64,000 nt of DNA from the NCBI RefSeq assembly GCF_002245895.1, contig NZ_NPJZ01000001.1, forward strand, positions 5,616,501 through 5,680,500, read 5' to 3'. This DNA is from Rhodococcus sp. OK302. Its GTDB lineage: Bacteria > Actinomycetota > Actinomycetes > Mycobacteriales > Mycobacteriaceae. Position numbers and translations under genes: made by a program. The notes under the pieces were generated by a model that saw nothing but the letters and a program-made list of their open reading frames with translations, had not been told where the DNA came from and made no database searches. Of this stretch, positions 43,429-52,173 are shown piece after piece; position 1 is the stretch's first letter; the number at the start of each line of letters is the position of its first letter.

Positions 43429-44865
43429 TCAGCGGTTTTCGTACTTGATGCCCAGAGCGAGAATGATCGTCACGACGCACGTCGTCACCAACAACGCGCA
43501 GACGGCACCGAGCGCGGCAACTGTCGGTATCGACGTTCCCGGAACCACGAGAGACGCGAGCAAAACCGTTGTGATCGACGTTCCAACCGCCATGGAGGCA
43601 GTTCGCACAACGGACTGACTACCGACAGTTTCGCTGGTGCTGTGCTCGGGAACAAATTCAACGAGAAGGTTCGACAACGATGTGTACGCGAAGGCTGTTG
43701 CGATGGAGACGACCACCACGAGCATTGCCATCCCGACCAATGAATCATGGAACACGAAGAAACCGGCACACGCGACGAGGAACAGTCCGGTTCCGATCAA
43801 CAGCGAACTGCGCGCTCCGACCGATGCTGCCAGCTTTCCAGCGAGCGGTGTGAACAACATTCCGACCATGGCACCGACAAACGACAGAAGGCCGGCGGTG
43901 GTCGGCGAAAGGCCGAGTCCGAACGGCGAGGTTGTCGGCGATTGCATGATGATCGGAATGAGCATGGAGGCCACTCCGATAGGACCGAGCCCGAGAGCGA
44001 GTGTGCTGAGCATGGTGAGCGCGATGTTGCGTTCGGCAAGGAGACGTAGATTGACGATCGGCGATGAGCAGTTCAACTCCCACCGCACCCACCAGGCAAA
44101 GACCGTGAGACCGACTACAAGTAGACCGAGTACGCGACCATCGTCCCAGCCCCACGATTTTCCTTGCGTGAGACCCAACAAGATCGACGCCACAGACACG
44201 GCGAGCCCCGCTGCTCCCGCGAAATCAATCGGCTGGCGAGTGTAGGTCCGACGGCGCCACGGTAGTACCGCTTCGACCAGGATGATGCACAGGATGGCGT
44301 AGAGCGCGGTGACGACAAAAATGTATCGCCAGTCGCCCAGGTCGATGATCACACCGGCGACGACCAGCGACGCCGCGCCCGCTGCAATTGCCGATCCGGC
44401 GATCAAGGCGACTGCCATGGGGACCTTGTTGGCCGGCAGGTGTTCACGCGCCAGCCCGATACACAGCGGCAGAATCGCGCCCGCAACACCCTGAATGGCG
44501 CGGCCGATGATGATGCCCTCGAGAGTCCCCATGGACATGCTCACGATCGAACCCACGGTGGCACAGGCCAAAACCACCATCAGAACTCGTTCACGCCCGT
44601 ACATATCTCCGAGTCGCCCGCATACCGCGGCAGAAGACGCTGCGACGAGCAGGAATGCCGTCACGGACCATCCGACGGCCGAGGTATCGGCGTCGAAGAT
44701 CTCGGCGAATGTCGGCAGCGCCGCGTACATCATCGATGTCTCGAATGCGCTGATCACCTCGACGGTGATCAACACAGCCAGGATGAGCCAAACTGGTCGA
44801 GACCGTTCGTAACGACTCTCTGCACGGTCCGCTAGAGGTCTAGTGGGTCTCGCCATTGTCCGCAT
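43429..44865 (-). CDS. MFS transporter, DHA2-type efflux
   Basis: A 478-residue membrane protein with about fourteen helices. Family marks are FETSMMYAALPTFAEIF in helix 1, VCGRLGDMYGRERVL in the 2/3 loop, GRAIQGVAGAILPLCIGLA in helix 4 and an antiporter-type motif in helix 5. Probably a proton-coupled drug or metabolite exporter. AGGAG lies six to seven bases before the ATG at 44865. No regulator is adjacent. The KstD-like gene lies upstream on the same strand beyond a terminator. Confidence 0.92.
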   Translation of the reverse strand: MRTMARPTRPLADRAESRYERSRPVWLILAVLITVEVISAFETSMMYAALPTFAEIFDADTSAVGWSVTAFLLVAASSAAVCGRLGDMYGRERVLMVVLACATVGSIVSMSMGTLEGIIIGRAIQGVAGAILPLCIGLAREHLPANKVPMAVALIAGSAIAAGAASLVVAGVIIDLGDWRYIFVVTALYAILCIILVEAVLPWRRRTYTRQPIDFAGAAGLAVSVASILLGLTQGKSWGWDDGRVLGLLVVGLTVFAWWVRWELNCSSPIVNLRLLAERNIALTMLSTLALGLGPIGVASMLIPIIMQSPTTSPFGLGLSPTTAGLLSFVGAMVGMLFTPLAGKLAASVGARSSLLIGTGLFLVACAGFFVFHDSLVGMAMLVVVVSIATAFAYTSLSNLLVEFVPEHSTSETVGSQSVVRTASMAVGTSITTVLLASLVVPGTSIPTVAALGAVCALLVTTCVVTIILALGIKYENR

Positions 44866-44989
44866 TCAAAGCTCCTAGTGGATATCTGTATCGCTCACGA
44901 CACGGTAACGATGTGACTCTTAATACAAATTACTCATTCCGGTCAGTGGGAGCACACCGAAGGTGTAGGCGAGCGGTGCCGACATGCAG

Positions 44990-45043
44990 AACGGGAGATC
45001 AGAGCACGTTCCGTCGCCGGAATACGTGCGCTGATCTCCCGTT
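44990..45043 (-). terminator. Long hairpin after the KstD-like gene
   Basis: Outer arms AACGGGAGATCAG and CTGATCTCCCGTT (13 bp, perfect) enclose a second inner pairing (CACGT with ACGTG). It starts 25 bp after the stop of the KstD-like gene on the minus strand. Confidence 0.75.
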
Positions 45044-45067
45044 GGGTCAAGCGCTTACTTGATCGAG

Positions 45068-46765
45068 CTACCGCTCTGCTGCGTGCTGCGCGGCGATGTA
45101 GCCGTAAACCAGCCCCTGGCCGATCGTCGCACCCGCACCCGGATACGAGTGGCCGAACGCATTCGCGGCGGTATTGCCGATCGCGTACAGCCCATCGATG
45201 GCGCTGCCGTCTTCACGGAGAACCCGAGCGTGTTCGTCGGCGCGCACGCCGCCGCACGTGCCGAGGTCACTCAACGTCATCTTCACCGCGTAGAGGGCCT
45301 TGTTGTCGAGCTTCCGCAGGTTCGGGTTCGGGGATACGGTCGGGTCGCCGTAGTACCGGTCGTACGCGCTTGCGCCTCGACCGAACTCGCCGTCGCTACC
45401 GGCCGCAGCCGCGTCATTGAACTTGCCGAAGGCTTCGACAAACGCGTCCTCGGGCAGGCCAACCTTTCGGGCAAGCTCGGCCGGACTGCTCGCCTGGTGC
45501 GCGATGCCGGAGTCGAAGAATGCCTGAGGAAGGGGCTGACGTGGGAAGATGCCGCCGGCAAACACGTAACTGTTGCGGTACTCCTGGTCGAAAACAAACC
45601 ACATCGCCTCGGCCGGGTCGCCGGCCTTCTCCCGGTCGAGCACAACCTGACCGAACGACATGTAGTCGGTGGCCTCGTTCACGAAACGTCGACCGGTCTG
45701 GTCGACGATGAACGAACCGGGCAGAGCGCGCTCGGCGAGCATCACCATCGGCGGCCGACCCTTGATGCTCGCTACTGCGGGGAACCACCACGACTGGTCC
45801 ATCAAGCCGATGCCGGCGCCCAACTCCTGCGCGGCCTCGATCGCCTCGCCGGTGTTGCCCTCGGCGCCCAGGCTCTCGTGCTCACCGAGACTCTCCGACT
45901 GGTACTTGTGGCGCCACTCCATGTTGTGGTCGAAGCCGCCGGCAGCCAGCACGACGCCGCGCCGAGCCGTCACCGTGACCTCGCGTCCGTCTTGGATCAC
46001 AACGGCACCGGTGACACGGTCACCCTCGGTAACGAGCCGAACCAACGACGTTTCCGTCCACACCGGGATATTTGCCTGCACCACGCCGGCAAAGAGGCCA
46101 GCTGCGAGCGCCTGACCACCGGCAATGTATTCGCGCTTGAGGACGTACTTACCGAAAACGCCCTGTGACAAACGACGGAAGATGCGAGGAAAAGCCTTGA
46201 ACGGCTTCTTCGCCATCAGGTTCATCCACTTGTAGTCCGCACCGGTTACCGGCATCGGCAGACTGGCTTCCATCAAACCGGGGCGCAGGCGACCGCGTTC
46301 AGCTCCCAGCACGGACGCGTCGAACGGCCGGCACTCGCAGGTGCGACCGGCAGCGCTACCGCCCGGCAGTTCGGGGTGGTAGTCGGAGTAACCCTCGGCC
46401 CAGAAGAACTTCATGGGCGTCGTGCGGTAAAGCATGTCGACGGTGGCTGCGCCGTGGTCGACAAACGCCTCGCCACGCTCGGCCGGTGCCGAATCACCAA
46501 CCACCGCACGCACATACGTCTTTGCGCGCTCGATGGTGTCGCCCGCTCCGGCATCTGCCAGAACAGGGTTGGCGGGCATCCAGAACGCCCCACCGGATCG
46601 TGCCGTCGAACCGCCCACATACTGCGTCTTCTCCACAATCAGCGTGGACAAGCCAAGCTCGTTCGCGGCCAGGGCGGCAGACATGCCGGTACCGGACCCG
46701 ATTACCAGCAGATCGACCGCGATGTCGTGTGCGCGTGTCGCGGCGGGTGCCAAATTCTTAGCCAT
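45068..46765 (-). CDS. kstD: 3-ketosteroid-delta1-dehydrogenase-like flavoprotein
   Basis: A 565-residue FAD enzyme of the succinate-dehydrogenase/KstD family. FAD-binding motif VIGSGTGMSAALAANELG at residues 20-37, then GGSTARSGGAFWMP, and the C-terminal GNTAANAFGHSYPGAGATIG. The segment ALYAVKMTLSDLGTCGG holds the Tyr/Gly region that is catalytic in Rhodococcus KstD. These enzymes introduce the 1,2-double bond into 3-ketosteroids. Several KstD isoforms exist per Rhodococcus genome and I cannot tell which this is. The ATG at 46765 (MAKNLAPA) was preferred over 46798. RidA is divergent from it. Confidence 0.88.
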   Translation of the reverse strand: MAKNLAPAATRAHDIAVDLLVIGSGTGMSAALAANELGLSTLIVEKTQYVGGSTARSGGAFWMPANPVLADAGAGDTIERAKTYVRAVVGDSAPAERGEAFVDHGAATVDMLYRTTPMKFFWAEGYSDYHPELPGGSAAGRTCECRPFDASVLGAERGRLRPGLMEASLPMPVTGADYKWMNLMAKKPFKAFPRIFRRLSQGVFGKYVLKREYIAGGQALAAGLFAGVVQANIPVWTETSLVRLVTEGDRVTGAVVIQDGREVTVTARRGVVLAAGGFDHNMEWRHKYQSESLGEHESLGAEGNTGEAIEAAQELGAGIGLMDQSWWFPAVASIKGRPPMVMLAERALPGSFIVDQTGRRFVNEATDYMSFGQVVLDREKAGDPAEAMWFVFDQEYRNSYVFAGGIFPRQPLPQAFFDSGIAHQASSPAELARKVGLPEDAFVEAFGKFNDAAAAGSDGEFGRGASAYDRYYGDPTVSPNPNLRKLDNKALYAVKMTLSDLGTCGGVRADEHARVLREDGSAIDGLYAIGNTAANAFGHSYPGAGATIGQGLVYGYIAAQHAAER

Positions 46766-46990
46766 TGAGCAAAATCCCTTCACGTGGTTTATCGACATAG
46801 GACGCTAGGCCAAGTGCCGCCCAGCGGGGTCCTGATGCCCAGTCAGCGGAATATTGCACGTGGAGCCGGTACGCTACGGCCCCTTTAAGTCGAACCTCTT
46901 AATGCGGGCGATCGTCCCGTTTAATTCCTGTAGGTTCTGGGCGAGCCGGCGGCAGTCGACGCTGACCGGAAGTCGAATCGAGGAGGACGA

Positions 46991-47365
46991 ATGTCAGTGG
47001 GCAAGAAGTGGGAAGAAGAGTACGGGTACTCCGACGCCTTTCTCAGCGGTGACCTGCTCTTCATATCCGGACAGACCGGCCTCGAAGCCGACGGTTCGGT
47101 GCCGACAGATCCGAACCGCCAGTACGACCTCACGTTCGCGGCAATCGGTGGATTGCTCGCCGAGCACAATGCGTCGCCGCAGGATCTTGTGGAACTGGTC
47201 AGCTTTCACATCGATTACCCGCAGCACATGCAGGAGTTCATGGAGTCGAAAGCCCGTTTCCAGGATGGTGCGCGTCCGGCGTGGACTGCTGTTGGAGTCG
47301 CTGCACTCGGAAAACCCGGAATCCTCGTGGAGGTCAAGGCAATCGCGCGGATCCGCCCGGAGTGA
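46991..47365 (+). CDS. RidA/YjgF-family protein
   Basis: A 124-residue small protein of the Rid family (FLSGDLLFISGQTGLEADGS at the N-terminal core, then RPAWTAVGVAALGKPGILVE). RidA deaminates reactive enamine/imine intermediates; family subgroups include catabolic deaminases. It retains the Arg at the position usual for catalysis (RPAWT). AGGAGGACGA ends just before the ATG. It is divergent from the KstD-like gene with a 225-bp gap in which I see nothing further. Confidence 0.92.
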   Translation: MSVGKKWEEEYGYSDAFLSGDLLFISGQTGLEADGSVPTDPNRQYDLTFAAIGGLLAEHNASPQDLVELVSFHIDYPQHMQEFMESKARFQDGARPAWTAVGVAALGKPGILVEVKAIARIRPE

Positions 47366-47454
47366 TGCCGTAGCACTGGCCTCGTCCATCGGCACGTCTT
47401 TTACCACGGCGGATCGGTCCGCGGGCCGAATCAGATTCTTCGAGAGGGTTCATT

Positions 47455-47483
47455 GACAATTGCCGGTTCAGCCCCGATTGTGG
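47455..47483 (+). promoter_or_regulatory. Candidate promoter of the phosphotransferase-LLM-TetR operon
   Basis: A perfect -35 hexamer TTGACA (47455-47460) is followed after 17 bp by GATTGT (47478-47483) as a -10. The GTG of the first gene is 37 bp further, preceded by GGAGGAAAC. Prediction by eye only. Confidence 0.45.
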
Positions 47484-47520
47484 ACGAACCCGGTACTGCA
47501 AAGGGCGATCTGGAGGAAAC

Positions 47521-48657
47521 GTGACGGACAATCAGCCACCCGATGACATGAAGTTGCAGCGCACCACCCTGGACACCACCGGCATGCCTGCCGCTCTCGA
47601 AGGATGGCTTGCCACCAAGCTCCCGGATGGCGCAAACCCTTCCGTCACCTTGCACCCCCGAATCGATGCCAATGGGATGTCTTCGGAGACAATCACATTC
47701 GACGCAACCTGGCAGGAAGACGGCCGGCCGCACAGCGCCTCCTACGTTGCCCGAGCAGCACCGAGCGCGCAGGATGTCCCGGTCTTCGAGAACTACTCCC
47801 TCCAGGACCAGTACGACACCATGCGAATCATCGGTGAGCGCAGCGAGGTCCCCGTACCGCAAGTGAGTTTCATGGAGCCGTCGGGTTCGGTGCTCGGAAC
47901 GCCGTTCTTCCTCATGAACCGCCTCACCGGAGTTGTCCCGCCCGACCTGATGCCGTACAACTTCGGCGACAACTGGCTCTTCAACGCATCACCGGACGAC
48001 CAGAAGCGTCTGCAGGACAACACCGTGAAAGCACTTGCGGCGCTTCATTCAATCCCCGATGCAGACAAGGTCTTCGATTTCCTCGATCCAAAGGAACCGG
48101 GCACGACCGCGTTGGCGCGCAACCTCGCCCACACCCGCGCCTGGTACGAGTTCGCGCAGCGCGATCTCGGCGCCTCGCCGCTGATCGAGCGGGCACTGGA
48201 GTGGCTGGAAGCCAACCTGCCGGAGACCACCGAAACGGTGCTGGTCTGGGGCGACGCCCGGTTAGGCAACGTGATGTACGACGATTTCGAGCCGGTCGGA
48301 GTGCTCGATTGGGAGATGGCAAGCGTCGGCCCACGTGAACTGGACCTGTCGTGGCTGATCTTCGCGCACCGTTCCTTCGAGGCGATGACAACAAACTTCG
48401 GGCTCCCCGGCATGCCGGACTTCATGCGCGAGGAAGAGATCGTCGCGACCTATCAAGAGCTCACCGGCGTCGAGGTCGGAGACCTCAGCTGGTACCACCT
48501 CTACAGCGCCGTCAACTGGGGCGTGCTGTTCATGCGCACCGGAGCCCGGTCCATCCACTTCGGGGAGGTCGAGCGACCCGACGACGTCGAGACCCTCATG
48601 TTTCATCGATCACTGTTCGAGAGCCTGCTCAACGAATTGGAAACGGCGGCAACGTGA
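47521..48657 (+). CDS. Aminoglycoside-phosphotransferase-fold protein (FadE36/ACAD10-associated type)
   Basis: A 378-residue kinase-fold protein. The catalytic loop reads VWGDARLGNVMYDD and the metal-binding loop GVLDWEMASVGPRELDLSW. In true APHs the loop begins with His-Gly-Asp; here Trp replaces His, while the Asp and Asn are kept. This variant is familiar in the actinobacterial group annotated as phosphotransferase or FadE36, probably acting on a lipid or hydroxyacyl substrate rather than an antibiotic. The ribosome site GGAGG precedes the GTG at 47521. The stop overlaps the next start (GTGA). Confidence 0.85.
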   Translation: MTDNQPPDDMKLQRTTLDTTGMPAALEGWLATKLPDGANPSVTLHPRIDANGMSSETITFDATWQEDGRPHSASYVARAAPSAQDVPVFENYSLQDQYDTMRIIGERSEVPVPQVSFMEPSGSVLGTPFFLMNRLTGVVPPDLMPYNFGDNWLFNASPDDQKRLQDNTVKALAALHSIPDADKVFDFLDPKEPGTTALARNLAHTRAWYEFAQRDLGASPLIERALEWLEANLPETTETVLVWGDARLGNVMYDDFEPVGVLDWEMASVGPRELDLSWLIFAHRSFEAMTTNFGLPGMPDFMREEEIVATYQELTGVEVGDLSWYHLYSAVNWGVLFMRTGARSIHFGEVERPDDVETLMFHRSLFESLLNELETAAT

Positions 48658-49739
48658 TAGACCAACTGAACGAACTCGGCTACTACGCGGTGACCCGGCA
48701 TCCAGCCGATGCAAAGGTGATCTTCGCCGAGGCTCGCGAAGCGGAGGCACTCGGGTTGGGTGCCTGCCATGTTGGTGAGCGCTTCACAGTGAAGGACGCT
48801 GGGGTCTTGTCCGGCGCGCTGGCAGGCTGCACCACCAGCCTGGGTATCGCCCCGTCCACCAACCCCCACACTCGGCATCCCACGATCACTGCAACCATCG
48901 GTTCAACGATGCACGCACTGACCGACGGACGCTTCGCCCTGGCCTTCGGCCGCGGCATGGATGCTTATTGGCAGGCCAACGGCCTTCCCATAGTGACCGA
49001 AGCCAGGCTGCGCGACTACATCGGCATCCTGCGCCGCCTGTGGGACGGCGAAATGATCCTCAACCACGACGGGCCCGCCGGGAAATGGCCGATGCTGCGT
49101 CACGTCAACGGGCTGGAAGACTCGCCGCCCATCGGCATGGTCGCCGTTGGACCCAAGACCATGGAAATGGCCGGAGAAATCTGCGACTTCGTTGTGCTGC
49201 ATACGTTTTTCTCCGACGAAGCAACCGAGTCGTCGGTCGAGGCCGTGCGCCGCGGGGCCGAACGAGCGGGCAAGGACCCCGACAGCGTCCGGATCTGGGC
49301 GTGCCTGGCAACAGTCAGCGACACTCTCCCCGCGGAGGACCGTCTGCGTCGCCGAGCCGGCAGGCTCGCCACCTATCTGCAGGCGTACCCGGACGTTCTG
49401 GTCCGCGCCAACAAGTGGGATCCAGTGGTGTGGGAGCGAATGCGGTCGACCGACCTTTTCGCGAACGCAGCCGCAGCCGGACCCATCGACGCCAGTGCTT
49501 CGATCGAAACGCTCGAACAGCTCGACGCGATGATTCCCGCCGAATGGCTGGGCGCGGCGGCCACGGGCTCGCCTGAGGACTGCGCGAAAACCGTTGCCCG
49601 GCAGTTCGATCTGGGCGTGGACTCGGTCATCATGCACGGCGCCACCCCGCAGGAACTAGCGCCGGTCGTCGCGGCGTATCGCGACAATCGGCCGACGCTA
49701 CGCAAAGCCGTCGCAGTCAATCCAGGCCGATTCGCCTGA
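48654..49739 (+). CDS. LLM-class, probably F420-dependent, oxidoreductase
   Basis: A 361-residue TIM-barrel oxidoreductase of the luciferase-like monooxygenase superfamily: YYAVTRHPADAKVIFAEARE at the N-terminus, GIAPSTNPHTRHP, and GRFALAFGRGMDAYW. In actinobacteria this subgroup is assigned to coenzyme F420, whose synthesis gene fbiC is in this window. Substrate unknown. It is coupled by GTGA to the phosphotransferase gene, and a TetR gene follows after five bases, so all three form one operon, probably for the breakdown of some acyl or alcohol compound. Confidence 0.88.
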   Translation: MIDQLNELGYYAVTRHPADAKVIFAEAREAEALGLGACHVGERFTVKDAGVLSGALAGCTTSLGIAPSTNPHTRHPTITATIGSTMHALTDGRFALAFGRGMDAYWQANGLPIVTEARLRDYIGILRRLWDGEMILNHDGPAGKWPMLRHVNGLEDSPPIGMVAVGPKTMEMAGEICDFVVLHTFFSDEATESSVEAVRRGAERAGKDPDSVRIWACLATVSDTLPAEDRLRRRAGRLATYLQAYPDVLVRANKWDPVVWERMRSTDLFANAAAAGPIDASASIETLEQLDAMIPAEWLGAAATGSPEDCAKTVARQFDLGVDSVIMHGATPQELAPVVAAYRDNRPTLRKAVAVNPGRFA

Positions 49740-49744
49740 AACCC

Positions 49745-50446
49745 GTGAGCGGATCCCCGGACCCGGTGAGCGAATCCCCACAGGCTGCTCGAGCGCTGGC
49801 GCAGTGGCTGGTGGCCGTCCCGGCCCCAGCCACACTGTCGGCTGCCGGCACGCGTCTGAACAAGCGCGGCCGCGAGACCAGAGCGCGATTGCTCGACGTC
49901 GCCATCCACGCTCTGGCCGACAGCGGCAGCGAACCCGTCTCTGCGAACAGCATCGCGAAGGAGGCGGGCGTCTCCTGGGGAACCGTGCAGCATCAGTTCG
50001 GTGATCTCGATGGCCTGTGGGTTGCCGTGGCCACCGAGATCCACGCACGGAGTTGGGCCAAGAATCCTGGTCCGTGGCCGGCTCTGACAGGGTCACTGCG
50101 GGAGCGGGTCGAGTCCGTCATCGAATCCGTGTGGATCTACCTCGCGACAACCGAGGGGCGGGCACTCACCGCACTGCGCACCTGGCTGCCGGCGCAGCGC
50201 TCGGACATTATCGCCGAATATCCCCGGACGGCAGCAGCTCTCGCGGCCCGCGAACACGATTGGATTCAGGGCTTCGACTACCTGATGGACGGTCTCGACC
50301 TCTCCCCCGACAAGCTGTACAACGTCCGATGCTTGCTTCCGGCAGCAGTTCGCGGCCTCAGCAATGAGCGGGAGCTTGGCTTCACGTCAGAACTCGACGT
50401 CGCCCGCAGGACGCTCGCGGAAGTGCTTGTGGCATATCTGAACTGA
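49745..50446 (+). CDS. TetR-family transcriptional regulator
   Basis: A 233-residue protein. The helix-turn-helix is VSANSIAKEAGVSWGTVQHQ followed by FGDLDGLW, preceded by RETRARLLDVAIHALADSG, the usual first helix. The N-terminal 38 residues are a Pro/Ala-rich extension, and GTG 49766 is an alternative start. Probably the local repressor of the operon it ends. Its stop codon lies directly before the 3' end of a tRNA-like gene on the other strand. Confidence 0.9.
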   Translation: MSGSPDPVSESPQAARALAQWLVAVPAPATLSAAGTRLNKRGRETRARLLDVAIHALADSGSEPVSANSIAKEAGVSWGTVQHQFGDLDGLWVAVATEIHARSWAKNPGPWPALTGSLRERVESVIESVWIYLATTEGRALTALRTWLPAQRSDIIAEYPRTAAALAAREHDWIQGFDYLMDGLDLSPDKLYNVRCLLPAAVRGLSNERELGFTSELDVARRTLAEVLVAYLN

Positions 50447-50447
50447 G

Positions 50448-50520
50448 TCCCTCTGGGCGGTTACGATCCGCCGTCGCCCGAGTCACAGTCGGGTGCTCTT
50501 ACCAATTGAGCTACAGAAGG
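50448..50520 (-). tRNA. tRNA with His (GTG) anticodon, aberrant
   Basis: The minus strand folds into a full cloverleaf of 73 nt. Acceptor arm CCTTCTG/CAGAGGG (one G-U), D-arm GCTC...GAGC with GG in the loop, anticodon stem CCCGA/TCGGG with loop CTGTGAC (anticodon GTG, His), T-stem GGCGG/CCGCC. Abnormal points are the T-loop ATCGTAA, which lacks the normal TTC start and A58, position -1 is A rather than G, and the discriminator is A rather than C. It may be a phage- or island-derived tRNA or a decaying copy. No CCA is encoded. Confidence 0.7.
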
Positions 50521-50652
50521 TGTGGACTGCAGCACTTTTCGGCCGCGGTCGTGTTGTCTGTCGAAACCCTACGGACCCTTCTGTAGTTCGCGCTACTGAT
50601 TTATCCCGGACGAGTGCATATTGCGGAACAGCTACCGGTCCCGATCTGAGAA

Positions 50653-50674
50653 ACGTCCCCGCGGGGACGTCCCC
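50653..50674. promoter_or_regulatory. Interleaved palindromes upstream of the pseudouridine synthase
   Basis: ACGTCCCCGCGGGGACGT (50653-50670) is an 18-bp perfect palindrome, and its right half forms a second palindrome GGGGACGTCCCC (50663-50674). The units GTCCCC/GGGGAC thus occur three times. It lies 57 bp upstream of the RluA-like gene and may be an operator. Confidence 0.4.
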
Positions 50675-50730
50675 GTCAATGCCCCACCGAATCAACGGCC
50701 CGGCGCGCGGACTGACCAGCAGCCGATGGG

Positions 50731-51708
50731 ATGATGGCCAATGTGTCGATGCCCCCACCGCTGCCTGTCAAGAACGGAGTTGGCCCGACGCGCCTACGCA
50801 TCCCGGCGTCTGGGCCGTGGGCGACGATCGCCGAGTACGTCGTGGCGAAGTTCGACCACCTGGACTCCGAAAACCTCTATCGGCGGTTCGACGACGGCGA
50901 ATTCGTGGGTATCGACGGCTATTCGATCTGCCGAAGCACAGAGTTGAGCGCACACCAGTTCGTCTGGTACTACCGCGAATTACCGGCGGAGGACCCGGTG
51001 CCGTTCCACGAAGAGATCCTGCACGTCGACGACGACCTAGTCGTGATCGACAAGCCGCATTTTCTCCCGACTACCCCCAGCGGGCGCTACCTGCGCGAGT
51101 CGGCGCTCGTCCGACTGCGGGTCCGCCTCGACAACCCGGATCTGACCCCGATCCATCGACTCGACCGCGGCACCGCGGGCCTGGTGATGTTCTCGGCCCG
51201 CCCCGCGACGCGCGGCGCATACCAGTCACTGTTCGAGAAGCGGCAGGTCTCGAAGGTCTACGAGGCTGTGTCGGCGCGACCGCCCACGTGGGACCAGGAC
51301 GCGCCGGCGCTCGACGGACGCGAAGTCCCCCTCGTCTACAGCAACCACATCACGGCTCGGCGCGGCGAGTTGCGGGTGGTCGTGGACGCCAGCCGTGAAC
51401 CTAACGCCGAGACCCTGATCGAGGTGCAAGGCACGGGCGTGAGCGCCTCCGGACGTACTGTGCTGCAGACGGTTCTACGTCCGCACTCCGGACGGATGCA
51501 CCAGTTGCGGGTGCATCTGGCGGCCCTCGGCGCCGGGATTCTGGGTGACCGGCGATACCCCGATCTGCTGCCCGACGCGCCGGACGATCATTCCCTCCCA
51601 CTCCAATTGCTCGCGAGGGAACTCGAATTCACCGATCCCTTGTCGGGGAGACCGCGGCGGTTTGTCACCCGCCGGACGCTCAGCGAGATCCCCACGTCGG
51701 ACGACTAA
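50731..51708 (+). CDS. RluA-family pseudouridine synthase
   Basis: A 325-residue RNA pseudouridine synthase. The catalytic motif IHRLDRGTAGLVMFS, with the Asp nucleophile, is near residue 135, after LHVDDDLVVIDKPHFLPT, and SGRMHQLRVHLAALGAGILGD (here the first part SGRMHQLRVHLAALG) forms the second core motif. It lacks an S4 domain, as in RluA/RluC-like stand-alone enzymes. The RNA target (rRNA or tRNA) cannot be told. Several in-frame starts (50731, 50734, 50746) are possible. It stands between an aberrant tRNA and the integrase remnant. Confidence 0.9.
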   Translation: MMANVSMPPPLPVKNGVGPTRLRIPASGPWATIAEYVVAKFDHLDSENLYRRFDDGEFVGIDGYSICRSTELSAHQFVWYYRELPAEDPVPFHEEILHVDDDLVVIDKPHFLPTTPSGRYLRESALVRLRVRLDNPDLTPIHRLDRGTAGLVMFSARPATRGAYQSLFEKRQVSKVYEAVSARPPTWDQDAPALDGREVPLVYSNHITARRGELRVVVDASREPNAETLIEVQGTGVSASGRTVLQTVLRPHSGRMHQLRVHLAALGAGILGDRRYPDLLPDAPDDHSLPLQLLARELEFTDPLSGRPRRFVTRRTLSEIPTSDD

Positions 51709-51949
51709 GCGCCCGCCTGCCGTCTGGGAACGTGGTCGGGGCAATCCGGGCAATCATGGCGAGTGCGCTAAACAACACTCAATGTGAACGGTCTTTGGTA
51801 TTCTCTGCCAGCAGCCATGCGAGTACCGTCTGGCCTGGTCGCGCCGGACGCTCCACTCAACGAGGCGCGAGTGAGGCGCCCGGGACTGTCGTTTCTTCGG
51901 CATCCAGCCGATATCGCTGCACATCCATTACCACTTGAAGGAGTTAGAT

Positions 51950-52075
51950 ATGGGTTCGTCCCCCGATTTCACGCTGGCCGAGAACATTGCCGGATTTGCC
52001 AGCTGGGCTTTCGGAAGTCTCGTCGTGGTCGGCGTCGCCAGTGTCATCGCCCGTTCACTGAGTTCCGCTAGCTGA
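51950..52075 (+). CDS. 41-residue hydrophobic peptide gene
   Basis: GAAGGAG lies six bases before the ATG. The peptide begins MGSSPDFTLAENIAGFAS and then has a single strong hydrophobic segment (WAFGSLVVVGVASVIA, about residues 19-34), ending ARSLSSAS. The N-terminal MGS, size and absence of a signal peptide resemble the paired peptides at 34.6-34.9 kb. It could insert as one transmembrane helix. Nothing else in the 241 bp before it looks coding. Confidence 0.72.
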   Translation: MGSSPDFTLAENIAGFASWAFGSLVVVGVASVIARSLSSAS

Positions 52076-52173
52076 CCGACGCGCGAGGCGGCTTTCGCGC
52101 GGCTCCCACGCGTGAGATCGCATGTTTCGTCCATGCAGGGTTGAACGCCTACGAGCATCGCCCTGTTCTATAG

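Noticed and set aside
51808..51817. CCAGCAGCCA upstream of the 41-residue peptide gene, also found next to the shared element of the 34-residue peptide gene
   Set aside because: A shared 10-mer of GC-rich composition; neighbouring bases do not align, so chance is likely.
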